Assembly (NCBI GenBank): GCA_963930775.1
Contig: OZ005698.1
Location: forward strand, 5,400,501-5,464,500
DNA: 64,000 nt
Origin: Cliona cf. orientalis
Taxonomy: Eukaryota > Porifera > Demospongiae > Clionaida > Clionaidae
Direction: 5' to 3'
Every line of letters begins with the position of its first letter. Positions within the stretch are counted from its first letter, which is position 1. Made by a program: the position numbers and the translations under genes. The notes under the pieces were generated by a model. That model saw only the letters and a program-made list of their open reading frames with translations, was not told the DNA's origin and did not search any database. This document shows positions 13,400 through 30,770 of the stretch, piece after piece.

Positions 13400-14521
13400 T
13401 ATGGTGGCCCAGAAGGGCCATGTCCATTACCCAATACAATATTTCCCATTACCAATTTCTACTTTTCTCATTACCAGCTTCCAATTTGGTTATTTCTCGT
13501 TTCCGATTTTAAGTTTTCTCATTACTAACTTCCAAATCGGGTATATTTCTCATTTCTGTTTGCAAGTATAGTTTACTATCATAGGTGCCAGTTGTGTGCA
13601 TGCACCAATGTCCTCTGATCCACGTTTGTGCGACATGTAGGCTACATGTTTGTCGCTTGCCCAGCCCTCTTTGTACATGAAATGAAGGGGGCTGGGCACA
13701 AGACTATAGCTAGCTACATGTCTAGCTCTACCTCCGGTAGACCTTTTTCATCCGATGACTGTTTTAGGGGGCACTAATTTTGGCAAAATTAACGTCACTA
13801 TGACGTTAAGGGGGAAAGGGGTTGACAGTCAGGTATGACAACAGCTTAACCTTTGGAGCCACACCCCTCTAATACTTTTTGCATTACAGGGGTGTGGCTC
13901 TATGACTGCCATGACTCTAAGAGAGAGGGGTGAGAGATCTAAGACTTAACGACATAATGATGTTTAATTTAGTGCCCCCTTAAGCCATAGGGTACTATAT
14001 AAATATATAGTATGTTGCACAGTTAATGACCAGTTACCGCCTTCAACGCATACCTGTCCACCCTCTTGCTTTCCATGTGTGCACACCTATATATCAATAC
14101 TATAATAGTTCACTATCTCTGCAAAGAGTACCTACCCAAATTGAATAATTATCCAATTTAATTATAAATGAGAAAATTTTAAATTGGAAATAAGAAATAC
14201 CCAAATTGGAAGTTAGTAAAGAGAAAACTCAAAATTGGAAACGAGAAATACCGTAGTTAATCGAATATAACGTATGATCCAATCTAACGTAAGAAATTAG
14301 CATTTTACAAATTCTCATAACGTATATATATATGGAGTGATTGACGACCTTTACCAGAAAAGCGCGCGTTTTTCAAAATTGAAATTATCTTTTTTCCATA
14401 CGTAGTATTAGATTAAGTACGGTTATCAAATTGGAAGTTGGTAATGAGAAAAACTCCAAATTGGTAATGGGAAATATTATTGTATTGGGTAATGGACATG
14501 GCCCTTCTGGGCCACCGTATT
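13400..14521. mobile_element. 1.1-kb inverted-repeat element with a nested element
   Basis: The left end (GGTGGCCCAGAAGGGCCATG...) recurs as reverse complement at 14455-14517. The arms run on for more than 60 bp, with further related inverted blocks (AATTGGTAATGGGAAAT words). A second inverted pair, GGGGGCACTAA at about 13768 and TTAGTGCCCCC at about 13969, lies inside (about 13763-13984). That pair encloses a GAGCCACACCCCT...AGGGGTGTGGCTC hairpin (13856-13904). This looks like one MITE inserted into another. No transposase frame. Confidence 0.7.
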
Positions 14522-15544
14522 TTAAAATGTCCAGTGCCACTGCTTTCACTGCCAAGCAGTGTGAGGTTGGGGTTCAGAATCTTAGCATGATGATTGACTA
14601 ATTAAAATACAGTGTTGTACAATCATTGCATCATTGCTCCATAGCACACATATGTACCGTGACCGTCATGCATGGTGAGTGGGTGGAAGAACTTCTGCTG
14701 GACAGGAAATAGATAGTCCAGCGTATTGTATTATTAATGATGCTGAGTATGCATATTATTATGCAATTACTATATAGCCCATATCCACTGTGAGCTTATC
14801 TCACCACAGATGGAGGGACCTGGAGATGAGGCCACCATAGCTTCTTAGCTGCACTAATACTAGCACAGGCACACACACACACACATGTGACACACACATA
14901 CAAACTGCACATGTAGGAACTTAATAAGTTAGCATTATTATTGTTGTATCCTCATCATTCCCAGCACTTCAACATTTCCTAGCGACAATGCACCTGCAAT
15001 ACATGCAATAGACTAAAATTGTATAATATTATAGCTGTTGAAACTGTGTATGTGCATAGCCTTGTCAATGCAAGCACATTGAAAAACTGTAACTGGGAAG
15101 TGTCTGTGGATCGAGTGTCTTACTCATAGTGGATACATCAGTAGACTAGACAGACAGACAACTAGGTCAGCTACACGTAGCTAGCTTCAGAGTAAGACAG
15201 ACATGGAGTGACGCAAGCACCCAGGTCCCTGGGGATATCCGGATCTATAATTAATTGGCAGGCATGTTACGTGGGCGGCGCGGGTGGCGTTCGGGCTGCG
15301 TGGCATGTGGGCGTTCATAGGCGCATGCAGAGATAATTTCCAGGCTGCTCTATGCTCTATTAAACGATAAACCTAAATTAAATCCTTTATGCTGAGTATA
15401 TATAAGTGATCCATTTCTCCAGTATCAGATTAGAGTCGAATCGCGAACAAAACTTACCAAAAGAAGCAACCAAATCCAAACCCAAACTTCGAGTTCAATT
15501 CAAGTGGTACCGAAGCTATAGAATTAAAATAAGTGTCGTGAATC
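14522..15544. other. Intergenic and 5' flank of the PAPS synthase gene
   Basis: No coding region seen. A CA-rich microsatellite lies near 14870-14885. A locally GC-richer patch at about 15260-15330 (GGGCGGCGCGGG) lies 200-290 bp before the start codon and is a reasonable promoter candidate; this is inference only. Confidence 0.45.
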
Positions 15545-20045
<4,501 letters not shown>

Positions 20046-20657
20046 CTATAGTTCAGCAATTGTAGCGATAATATTATCTTCTTATTACTTTTTACATCAA
20101 CAACTCTTATTACCAGTCATGGTCATCAATGCAATATATATTTATTAAATTAATGATTATCTTAACCTTAATTGTGAGTTATAACTTATTCAATAGGTCC
20201 ACCAATATTAAATCCAATTGAGATCCTCATACAAGTTAATGTTAGGGCAACTAGCCTCTTTGGTTCCTTCCTTCCAAGGCTAGGTAATGATAGATATCAC
20301 TAAGTTTTAATAATAGCACTCACTAGTATAATAATATTATACTCAAGCCAACTTTATTATGCCACTTTAAAGCATTATTTTGACGATTACTTAACATAAG
20401 GATGCTACTTACATACATACTGACCCTTTACCATAATACAATGAAGCTACTAGGGATGTGGTAATTGTTTCACATAATAATAATAATTATTATAGGAGGA
20501 TATTATGGACAATAAATAATATAAAAAGTTATGGCATTGTCCGATAAGTAGAAACGTCAAAATAATAATTGCAATGGTCTGATACTTAAACCATTGTGAA
20601 TAAATTAATATGCCCCAGTCACTATAGTACATAATAATTATTATAATAATAATATTA
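20046..20657. other. Convergent gap between PAPS synthase and NDST genes
   Basis: AT-rich 3' flanks with several self-complementary words (AATAATAATTATTATT near 20480 and 20640). No coding region or classical repeat seen. Confidence 0.5.
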
Positions 20658-23384
20658 TCATGATACTGTTAACCAGGTTGGGGGTCGGTAGGAAAACTTC
20701 TTCAAGAGTTCCCTCAATAGTAGATTGTCATGTCTGTAAAAGTCCTCAAGATATGCCACGTCAGCAGTTTCCATGGGAGGGTACCGCCTGCCCTTGCCGG
20801 CTCCAAGGCAGTGGAACTTCTTATGCACAGAGAGACAGTGGAAGCCCTTCTTCTCACTGTAGCTGTGGGGGGAGGGAGTATGTGGTGTGTAAAATACAAT
20901 TGTGCACACCAGCCAATACTTGCATTTTCTGCACGAGTTTTATACAACACGAGTTTTACAATCATGTATTACCCCCTACATGGAACTCTAAACAGCAGAA
21001 ATTTGTCAAGAGCACTATATATTTTGAAGGATTCACATAATTTGCTCATGTACATGCTAATGACACTTGACAGTATTCCTAGGCAGGCTTGACATGCACA
21101 TCAATGGCTTAATTATTGTCCACATCCTGATGTGGGCTACTAATTATAGAATTTGTGTGTTAATTAATCAACTCTCATATAATATTATAGGGGTTCTATA
21201 CAGTATACACGTACATGATACTGTATATTATTATACATGTATACTAACCTCAAAATCTTAGAGTAGTTCAACTTTCTCTCGACCTGTATAAAGTCCTGTA
21301 GCCTGGCCATGACAGAGACAGGGTTGGCGACCAGCTCCCCTCCATCAACGAGAAACAGCTGTCGGTGGGAGTAGTGCTTTAGCCACTTGGACAGGTGGAT
21401 GTGGTATCGTCCAGGAGAAAGGCAGTGGTCACGTAACGAGAGCAGTTTCTTGTTGTTTGACGACTGTGGTGTTGCTTGGATGACCTCGGAGAAGGTGTGG
21501 TTGACAGCAGTTGGGTCGTTGTGTGCTCTCATGTGCTGGTACCAGGAGTAGGCTCTCTTGATCGGGTCATGGAGGATGGCCACCAGCTTAGCTTTAGGGA
21601 GAAGGCTGGAGGCTCTGTATGTGTGAGTGTGTATGTGTGTTTTGAAGGGGTGGTGGGGTGGGGGGGGGGGGGGAGGGAAGGGGATGAGTCTTCCTCTTCT
21701 TCTCCTTACATGTACATGTACTTGCTCTCTATGTCTTGCCCTCATGCTATATACCTCACACTTTCACTCTTAACTACAGTTTCTAACCTATGAAAGTATG
21801 CACATGTATGTATATTATGTGCAGTAAATTAAATGTATCATTCTACCATGCACATAGCATTAGCTACATGGATGTCACACAGTATTATACCTTGGAGGGG
21901 CCAGGGGGTTGCTGAGGTAAGTTGCACTCTTTTCAAACAGCATCTGTGACTCAGTGGGCACTGGGAATTGATCCATATACCTAAGAAAGTATGCAAAATA
22001 TACTATCATGAACACCCGGACATACTAACTCCTGTGCACTTGATTATGTACGCATCGACTGACACACGTCACATATAATCATGGAGGTTACATCTCCAAC
22101 ATACCATTCAATGCCCCTGGAGTAGAGAGTTGTGTTGCTGAAGAACTGTACTTCCTCGAAGTGGTCCTGGGTCTGGTGGTTGGATGCTATGTTGGGATGA
22201 ACCCTGAGGAAGGTGTGGAGAGCAGTAGTGCCACTCTTCTGAGGTCCTATCACAAGCAACGAGGGAAGACGAGAACAGTTCTTACCAGGAGACCAAATCT
22301 CCATGTGGCGGTGATCAACACAAGGTGACTGCAAGAGAGTAAACAGCAGCATGGAAGAAGGGGGAGAGAGAGGGGGGGGGGAGAGAGGGGGAAGAGGGGA
22401 AAGGGAGAGAGAGAGAGTGAGAAGGGGGGAGGGGGAGGGGAGAGAGAACGTGTGAGAGTGAGGAATAGCTGAGCATTCATTATTAAATTTGCAAATATCC
22501 CTTATACGTGTACTAATTACCGTAAATCGCAAATATTTCAATGTTAAAATATTATGACTTGTGCAAAAATTAAACGCACGAAATACATGCGCAATATTAA
22601 CGACAATGCGGTACAGGGTCGTTTGTCTGAAAATTATTTAACATGAAAAACTATTGCATGAAATATTTTAGACACAATTTCGTGTCTAAAATATTTCATG
22701 CGATTCATGCAATTCATGATTTATGGTATCAAATAAACCTACTGTCCAAAATGGCATTTTGTCTTCAGGAAAGATGTTGAAGTATGTTTTGCCCAGGGTC
22801 AAAGGTGGACCGGAGACGAGTTGGATGTTGGTCCAGTTGTGTATAAAATGGAAGAGTTTGTCAAAGAGCTTCAGAGCAAGGCGGTCAACAGCGTAGTTGG
22901 TCACATGGGTCATAAACACACTGACCTATACACAGAGTATAATGAACAATAATTATTATTCTTACACAAAGTAGGAATGTCTCATCAACATAACTATTAT
23001 GTGGACAATCCCTACTCTCACACTATTAAGTGAATCTGCACATACCGAGTTATAATTATGTAAACGTCACTCCCCACCCAAATATTTCGCAATAAACTAC
23101 CACTCATTACAATTATGTTGATCATGCTAAGCTTAAAAATATTCCTGATTTAATTATCATTGTATCACTCACAGGATTGAAGAGTACTGTATTGAAGACA
23201 GTTCCTCCCATTGCGCTGTTCACCAGTTCACCTATGCCTCCCTTGAATGTAGCGTTAGAATAGGTATGGGTATAGAGCTGACAGGTTTGGCGAGGAATTA
23301 CCTGCAATGTGGAAAAATTAATTATACACGTAGTTGTGTTGATATGTGTATCATAATATCCACCCACCTCCCCAGTGAAAGAGG

Positions 23385-23435
<51 letters not shown>

Positions 23436-26400
23436 AGGGAGGGAGGGAGGGAGGGAGGGAGGGAGGGGGGAAGATAGAAAGAAGGATGCTGAAATGAAAA
23501 CAGACTAACCATGATGCCTTGATGAATGAATCCTCTTCTCAGCTGGAAGGGGTAGAGATGAGGGTACTCCTCTGTGGTTGTCATGGAGACATTCCAGACC
23601 TTCCTCCAGGCATTGTAGAGAGGTTGGTGAATGGGGTAGATACCAGAGTGGTGGGGGGAGACAGAGTAGGAGTCATTAGCGATGGGAATACCATGCTCCT
23701 GGAGAGGGAACAGTTAGCAGGGATGAGGATCAGGTGTTAATCAATGCATGTGCAATACTGCATAGCGGGAAATTTTCGAGGGAGAAAACTTTCGCGGATC
23801 GGTAGGAAAGGAGCATTTCGCGGAGAAAACTTTCGCGGAATGTTAAAATTGGTCGCATAATGGGTGTGGCATGCCTAGAATTTCGTGGAGAAAACTTTCG
23901 CGGATGGTGGAAAAATCGTGAAAGTTTCCTCCCTCCCTCGAAAGTTTCCCGCTATACGGTAGTCTTGCACTTGAAAGATGTCTAGTGGTAACTTAATTTT
24001 ACTAACCCAAGCACGTACCACATGGTAACCACTAACAGACCTCAGCTGCTAATCTGTCACCAGCCTGTGGTCCATCTAAATCTACCGTTGGCCATGTCAC
24101 CAGCCTGTGGTGCACAATGCTCACCACCTAAGTCTGTCGTTGGCCACATGTACATGCATGTACATGTGTGAATACAACGATGTGGCTTCTGGTAAATAAT
24201 AGCAATGGAAAATACACATACTAGAGACTATACCAGCAGTGAATCTACCACCGAGTGCTTACAAGCTCTGCTGCACAAAGGAGAGGCTGAAAGATTAATT
24301 AACCTTGTGAATTTTTTACTATTGTACATTATCATGCATGTACATCCACGGCAGCCTCAAACTATGGAACACATCTCGCCTTAATCTTACCTCGGCAAAG
24401 TGTTTATTCTTAGTCATGTAATCGATGAGTTGGTCCTCAGTGCAGTTGTGTGCCTGGAAGTGGTTGTACATGTGACCAAACCAGTTGAACTTGTCCCTGT
24501 TCTGAACCAGTCTCTGGTTGCCAAGCTGCTCCTGCTCCAAGCCTTTGTCGTAGTAATGACCACAGAATCCAAGGTTGAACTTGAATCCGGGAATCAGGGA
24601 TTGGAACTTCTCCTGTGCTGCAATGAGAGCCTATAGGATGTTATGTACAACCATTGTAAAATTATTTATTATGTGTCACGTGAAAATTAAATGTTTGGAA
24701 TGTTGGGAAGGCATATTTCTCATGGTTCACGTATTGTGTAAATTGTACACTTTGCCACGCCTAAACAAATATTGGACAAGTCTATACCTAGGTTCTCTCC
24801 ATAGAGAGTAGGATTATTATAATACTATAACAAGAAAGATAGGGCTTATCTCAAAGACACAGGTGTTCACTTCTGAGTGGCATACTTCCTTTGATGTGAT
24901 AGTGCACATAGTATACATTGTCGTATTATGTATATACATGATAGTATCACAGCTATATGCAGTGTAGTTATATGTAACTACCTCAACATCGCTGGTCGTC
25001 ATCCTCAAACCTTGAGGGGCAACAAAAATGTCATCAATATCCATCATGACCCATCTCTTGTTGTCAAACCGCAACAAAGGAGCGCTCGAATAACTCCTGA
25101 TGATGTCCATCAGGAGAAGCTTGGTCAGCCAGAATCGCATATCCATCCCAATGAGCACTGTCACCACTCCGGGTATGACATCGCGATCGACAAGGACAAG
25201 TGGAGATGTACGATGTGATACACGGGTTGTATTGGAGTAGCTGACAGCGTACTTCAAGTTGGCGAGAACACTTGGACTGATCAGTGATGCGTCCTCTGTT
25301 CTCCTACGGATGAACTGCAGTGATAAATGATTAAGTCCCTTTTCACTGGACATATGGGAGTCATTGTGCAACTTGTTATTCACATTCTGTGATTCAATTG
25401 TCAGAAAAACTTGCCAGTGAGCACTCCTTGGAATGCTGGTCACTGTGACACCTCCCTTAGTGAAGAGCCACTGCCTTTCGTCGTCCACCTTGACATGAAC
25501 TATGGATCCACTCCTCACTGGAAGAATGAGATATTTCCCATATTTGAATCTAGACTCTGCATATCCCCTTAGGACATCGACAGCAGTCCGTTCTACGGCA
25601 ACGATACTTACATTGAACGCACGACTGTATTCGTAAAATAAACGTCTTTCTGCTTGCCCTACTCTGTTAAACAGTATACCGATGTCGGTACACAAGATGA
25701 GAGAATATCTTCCAACAACTTCATCTGTTTCCGTACTAAGTTTAGATAAGGGTGGTAGTGTTCTATTTTTAGAAATGGAATAGAGATCAAAGTCTATCCG
25801 CTGCGACTGAAGAAATACTTTCACTCTTTTGGCCGAGTCAATGGAAAAGTTATCATAGATGAGTAGAATGCGAGGGAGCAGCCCTTTGATAGGAAATAAA
25901 TTTGAATGTGATCCATGTAAAGAGGAAGAATTGGATGCCGTTTGAGGACGTACAAAATTATAGCGTTTTGGTGTTGCCAACCCTGCTGGGGTAGTCTTAT
26001 GATTTGTAACATTTTTAGCAGTAAGCTTAGTACTATTATCACCGATCTTCTTAGTTACTAAAGTGTGTAAATTACGATCACCAATATTCTTAGTTACGGG
26101 TCCTGGTGTGGTATGATTGATCTTTGTACTCCTACATTTGCCCTGGTTTCCCTGCTGGCAGTTGGTATCAGTTGATCCACTACCTTGGGTCTTTGAGCTC
26201 AGTCCCCATTCTGGTGGCTCCTTGATCAGTAGTACTTCTCTAGCTACGCTGGGGTTCAGTTTGACGCGGTTAACACTCTTTAACAGTACAAAATCGTCGT
26301 GGTCGAGTTTTACGTAGTCTCTCCGGGGGTTGGGGACACACAGTACATACAGGAAGATCGGAACGGCCACGAACAAGGCGATCCACGGAAGACTACGACG

Positions 26401-26466
26401 CGATCGACAACGATTCTTGATAAACTGAATGGCTACACGAGCAATGCCGTTCATCTTTCTCAACAT
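20658..26466 (-). CDS. NDST: Heparan sulfate N-deacetylase/N-sulfotransferase, 9 exons
   Basis: Exons in reading order: 26466-24982, 24630-24391, 23698-23510, 23301-23173, 22925-22743, 22328-22105, 21980-21891, 21614-21249, 20862-20658. Junctions are GT-AG and in phase, 1037 codons including TGA. A single signal-anchor segment at residues 26-44 fits a type II Golgi protein. N-deacetylase signatures include DIDDIF (about 478-483) and [12 protein letters not shown]. The sulfotransferase domain carries the PAPS loop [10 protein letters not shown] with the catalytic Lys near 773, the RAYSWYQ motif, and the conserved Cys pair near the C-terminus. It removes acetyl from GlcNAc and adds sulfate to the freed amine, the first modification of heparan sulfate. 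About 130-150 residues longer than vertebrate NDSTs, mainly a Thr/Asn/Lys-rich stem after the membrane segment. A second in-frame ATG four codons on has a better Kozak context. Confidence 0.93.
22370..22445. repeat. Purine-rich low-complexity tract
   Basis: G/A-only runs (GGGGGAGAGAG type) on the plus strand in an intron of the NDST gene. It would be a C/T-rich pre-acceptor tract on the coding strand, immediately upstream of the sixth exon. Confidence 0.8.
22519..22730. mobile_element. MITE-like element with internal 19-bp perfect hairpin
   Basis: In an NDST intron. Ends TACCGTAAATC and its imperfect reverse complement GATTTATGGTA. Inside are two perfect 19-nt arms at 22657-22675 and 22682-22700 around a 6-nt loop. 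The coding exon starts about a dozen bases beyond the right end, so the element abuts the splice donor of the fifth exon. Confidence 0.6.
23387..23470. repeat. (GA)n followed by (GGGA)n microsatellite
   Basis: About 40 nt of GA dinucleotides followed by about 40 nt of GGGA tetranucleotides, in the intron just downstream of the third NDST exon. Confidence 0.95.
23760..23961. mobile_element. MITE-like element with TAGCGGGAAA inverted ends
   Basis: Left TAGCGGGAAATTTTCGAGGG and right CCCTCGAAAGTTTCCCGCTA are near-perfect inverted ends. The interior is built of a repeated GAGAAAACTTTCGCGGA motif (three copies). Lies in the second NDST intron. Confidence 0.75.
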
Positions 26467-26641
26467 CCATGACAATGGTTGTGACGATCATTACCCATGC
26501 TTCAATTGACTTGGTCTCGTTCCCAGACCTCAATCACAGGCGCTTGAGGTACCGGTATGAGATATCGATAGAGACAACTCCGCCCTCCCGACCTTTACCT
26601 GCTCCGTGATTCACTGCTAGGTTTTTTAATATGCATAGTTT

Positions 26642-29277
26642 ATGTGTACACATGGTGTAGGTAATCAATCACGTACAGCAGACGATGCATTAGTTATCCT
26701 AGCCACAAAAACAGCCTTATCCGAAACACAAAAAAATGTACTACGCAAAGGCCTCACCTTCATTCCAAAACCAAAAAACCTAGCGATACAAAATCTACAT
26801 AAGGATGTAAATAATTTCATGCACAGAATGAAACTGAAGTTCGAAATGAAACTCAAAAAAACAAAAATACCTCCTAAAATACGTGACCCCTTCCAAACAA
26901 AACTAAAACGTACACCAAACCCAGAAAGACTAACCGACAATGGAACCCTAGATACCTACCTACACAGAATCAGATTGGAAATTTTAGACGAATCAAAATA
27001 TAAACAAAACAAAAGCGATAACCTAACAAGGAAAGAGCGATTAGCTTTAAGAGAATTAATCCATAACCACAACCTGATAATAAATAAAGCTGATAAAGGC
27101 TCCACAATAGTCGTAGAGGATAGAGACGAGTATATCCAAAATGCAATGGAACACTTGAACAATCCCGACGTATACAAACCCCTAAGTGATGACATTTCCA
27201 ATGATCTGAAACAAAACATAATAAGAAAACTAGACCTACTGTTAAAAAATGGACTCATGAAACGAAACTGGGTAGATTTCTGCCAACCCCCAAACCAAAC
27301 CAGAACATCTAGACTATACTTCCTAAAGAAAATTCATAAAAATCCCATGGGAATCCGACCCATCGTATCCAGCTGTAATAGTATCACGGAACCAATCTCA
27401 CAATTCGTAGATAAATGGCTCCAAACCTATGTCCATAAGCTGCCCTCATACCTTAAAGACTCAACACAATTCATAAACTTAATTGAATCACAAACTGGGT
27501 AGATTTCTGCCAACCCCCAAACCAAACCAGAACATCTAGACTATACTTCCTAAAGAAAATTCATAAAAATCCCATGGGAATCCGACCCATCGTATCCAGC
27601 TGTAATAGTATCACGGAACCAATCTCACAATTCGTAGATAAATGGCTCCAAACCTATGTCCATAAGCTGCCCTCATACCTTAAAGACTCAACACAATTCA
27701 TAAACTTAATTGAATCACAAACTGTACCACACAATTGCTTCCTAGCATCAATCGACGTATCCTCACTATACACAAACATACCTCATAGCGAGGGAGTGGA
27801 AAGCATACTCCACTTCCTGTCTGGTGATCCAGACGCGTATAGACATCCAGAGCAACCTATACCAGAAGTCCTATCCGAACTTGTAAACATAGTGCTAAAA
27901 AATAATGTTTTTGAATTCAATAACAGATATTACCTACAAATCCAAGGTACCGCCATGGGTACTAAAATGGCACCAGCTTATGCAAACCTCTTCATGGGAA
28001 AATTAGAACAAAAACTCATACATATCGGTAAACAACACATCCAAATTTGGAAAAGATTCATAGATGATATTTTTATCATCTGGACTGGATCCCACGAACA
28101 ATTCACAGAATATATGAACGCATTAAACAAACTACATGACACCATAAAATTCACACATGACATCAGTGACACAGAACTCACTTTCCTTGATGTCACCCTA
28201 TACAAAGGCAACAGATTTCAAAGCCAGAACATATTAGACATACGGACACACATAAAACCTACCAATAAACAACTGTACGTACACGCAAGCTCATACCACC
28301 CTCCTTCCATACTAGCAGCTATTAGCAAAGGCGAAACACACAGATACCTACGCACTAATTCAGACGAAAATAACTTCGAAAAAATGACTCTTAACCTTGT
28401 ACATAGACTAAAACACAGAGGATATAGGCAAAACCAAATTCTAAAACATGTCCAAGAAGTTAAATTCAACCAAAGATCCGAATCCTTAACCAAACGTAAA
28501 CAGAAAGAGCCCAAGCTCGTATTCACAACGAACTATTGCGATGACATCCGTAGAATTAAATGTGCACTAAAAAAGCATTGGAAGCTGATTGAACAAAATG
28601 AAACACTAACAGAAATTTTCCCGCAACCACCCGTAATCGCATTCAAAGCAAATCCATCCCTGAGACACAAACTTGTCAGAGCCAAACTCAAACCATCAGA
28701 TGATCCACCACAACCTACACCCCACCAACCAAACGACGAACTAGAACAATTACCAGATAAATATCCCCATACTATCTTCAAAAACACCTTCCAAAATTTC
28801 AGAAACCCAGTAAAACAATGCATAAACAAATGCTTAGTCTGCCAAATACTAGTTACAAAATGCTATGCAGTTAGTACAACCCTTAACCATAAATTCCCAA
28901 TAGATTTCCCCAAACCCACGCACCACTTCAACTGCAAAACAACCAATGTCATATACCTGATCACATGTGAAACCCCCGGCTGTAGATCACAATACGTGGG
29001 CTACACCACCAGGCAATTAAAGTTCAGAGTATACGAACACCTAGCACACAACTCGAGCCCAATGGTCAGACACTGCCAAGAATCCAAACACAATATTGGC
29101 CGGATTAAATTCCAAATCCTATCCCAAGCACCTGACAATATAGCAAATAAAGAAGAGTGGCTTAAACGAAATGAATACCTATGGATATGTAGATTAGGTA
29201 CCTTAAACAAACTCAGCAATAAAGGCTTAAACAAACTTATTTATGACCCAACTTTTCATTCCATCCAAACTTCGTAA
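26642..29277 (+). pseudogene. Penelope-like retroelement PLE1, reverse transcriptase plus GIY-YIG-like endonuclease, disrupted
   Basis: Two open stretches (26642-27502 and 27574-29277) belong to one polyprotein. The N-terminal part has the KGLTFIPKPK region typical of Penelope-like elements. Reverse transcriptase motifs follow: ASIDVSSLYTNIP, GTAMGTKMAPAYANLFM and FIDDIFIIW (catalytic Asp pair). The C-terminal GIY-YIG-like endonuclease has NVIYLITC and YVGYTTRQLKFR, with the conserved Arg present. The frame is broken by a 227-bp tandem duplication (27269-27495 repeated as 27496-27722; 227 is not a multiple of three). No upstream conserved block or ORF1 is present, so the copy also looks 5'-truncated. 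It lies 175 bp upstream of the NDST start codon, head to head with it, and could have brought in or displaced promoter sequence. Confidence 0.85.
27269..27722 (+). repeat. 227-bp direct tandem duplication inside PLE1
   Basis: The copy from 27269 (CTGGGTAGATTTCTGCC...) is repeated without visible change from 27496, with the junction at CACAAACTGGG. It causes the stop at 27500-27502 and shifts the frame. Confidence 0.9.
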
Positions 29278-29359
29278 ACCTCTCAAGGTAATGCGCGAGT
29301 GATCCCCACCCACCACTGTTAATAATAATATTAATAAATTAAGGTGTGCCCCACGGTGA

Positions 29360-29385
29360 CTAGCTACACTGTACGGTGTAGCTAG
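29360..29385. repeat. 10-bp stem hairpin
   Basis: CTAGCTACAC and GTGTAGCTAG separated by six bases, just beyond the PLE1 end. The rest of 29278-29714 holds nothing else I can support. Confidence 0.6.
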
Positions 29386-29714
29386 CACAGTGATGTCTGC
29401 AGTGTTGGCTTCTGATGATTATTTGGGTACTGAGCAGCTAGACGGCCAGGTAATGTGTGTATCCGGGAGGTGTGACTGATGTTGAGAGATTGATCTCAGT
29501 GTGTAACATTCTTGTGACTAACTCAGTGCATGTACAGCTATGGAGTAGTTTACAGTACCACTTATACTTGCAAGCACCTTAATTGCCACAGATCGACACA
29601 TCACTGACAAATTAACGTATGCCAGTGTTGTAGCACAGTAAACATTGTCTGCTAATAATTATTGTCCTTTACATAATCATGACACTTGTGTGTGAATATT
29701 ATATGGTGTGTGTT

Positions 29715-30441
29715 TGTGTTTGAGAGAGGAAAATTATAGTGAGCTGGGCTTTGTCAGCTGACCCTCCGACTCACTGATTAGGACTCCACACAGGAGAAGC
29801 TTTTATATAGCTAAATAAATCGGCGAGCACAGATTATAACAGCAACAACTTTATTTATAATTATGTGTTATTGACTATAATATATGTACATGTATATAAT
29901 AGCTAAATGAGTTTGTGATAGTTCAATATCCGGTCATCAGGGGAGCAACCCAATCCAATGATCACAGCACCATAAGTTTCGGTCCCTTTAATCTCCCGAC
30001 CTATGGTGTGCTATGGAGAGGGCGGGACCACTCCCATTAGGAGTCCGGTAGCTTCTTTCTTGGATTTATAATCTTCTATGGTTCAGTCCTTGCTTTGGTC
30101 GTCTAGCTAGTCATCACGTGAGCGCACATTTAATTATAGTTTATTGTCACGTGTGATTACGTATGTACATGTATTTAGCCGCTATTATAATACTAGGGGT
30201 ACCTGGTCTCTTTTATCTGCTCCCACTCCAGCACCGAAATCACTTTAGAGGGGCAATACACGCCATGTGCTTTTAATAATATGCAACCATGTGCTTTTAA
30301 TGATATGCAGTGCTGCTCACATGTGCATATGTTCTCTCTTTGCATGGGGTGGTTTGAACTTAAATTGGTGCTAATTATTATGAACCCACATGTATACAGA
30401 CAAGTAATGACCTTGCTGCATGGAGAGGGAAGGGGGAAAGC

Positions 30442-30478
<37 letters not shown>
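29715..30478. repeat. Left direct repeat flanking PLE2 (possible pseudo-LTR)
   Basis: About 764 bp from TGTGTTTGAGAGAGG to a (TG)n tract. The same sequence recurs in the same orientation at 34054-34480 plus 35807-36141. I noticed only two differences before the TG tract: ATAT/none after GCTTTT and ATATGT/ACATGT. Penelope-like elements often carry such direct repeats from tandem arrangements (family knowledge), so these may be pseudo-LTRs of PLE2. Confidence 0.8.
30451..30478. repeat. (TG)n microsatellite
   Basis: About 14 TG units ending the left direct repeat. The equivalent tract ends the right repeat at about 36105-36142. Confidence 0.95.
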
Positions 30479-30483
<5 letters not shown>

Positions 30484-30770
30484 AAAAAACCCACAGGGGC
30501 AGGGGCTTTGAGCAAGGCCCCCACCCCTGTGGGATGGGGGCCCTGCTCATTAGTTACCTTATCCCTCTTAAAGATTCAGCATAACAATAATGTGCTGCTG
30601 CATCTTATTATAAGCTGAGGAAAAGTACCAACACTCAAGCTGTATGTTCGGTGATATTCTGTGTTGTGTATAGATTAGTCATTAAATTGTCAAAACTTGG
30701 TGGCTGAGCGTTTTAGGGAATCATTTCATAGTCTGTGGTATGGTAGTCTATACATAATAGTTAAAGCAAT
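30479..30770 (-). other. 3' untranslated region of PLE2
   Basis: Sequence between the reverse transcriptase stop codon and the left direct repeat. It contains a strong GC hairpin at about 30491-30534 (CCCACAGGGG... and ...CCCCTGTGGG) that could mark the element's RNA 3' end. Confidence 0.55.

Noticed and set aside
23387..23470. Arg/Glu-Gly-rich and Ser/Pro-Leu-rich open frames over the GA tract
   Set aside because: Artefacts of microsatellite translation inside an NDST intron.
29940..30020. Possible hammerhead ribozyme in the PLE2 repeat (CTGATGA and GAAAC on the minus strand)
   Set aside because: Order and flanking stems do not fit any hammerhead type; complementary helix II and III strands are absent.
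30281..30481. Small plus-strand open frame repeated at 35942
   Set aside because: It lies in the direct repeat and runs into the TG microsatellite; not protein-like.
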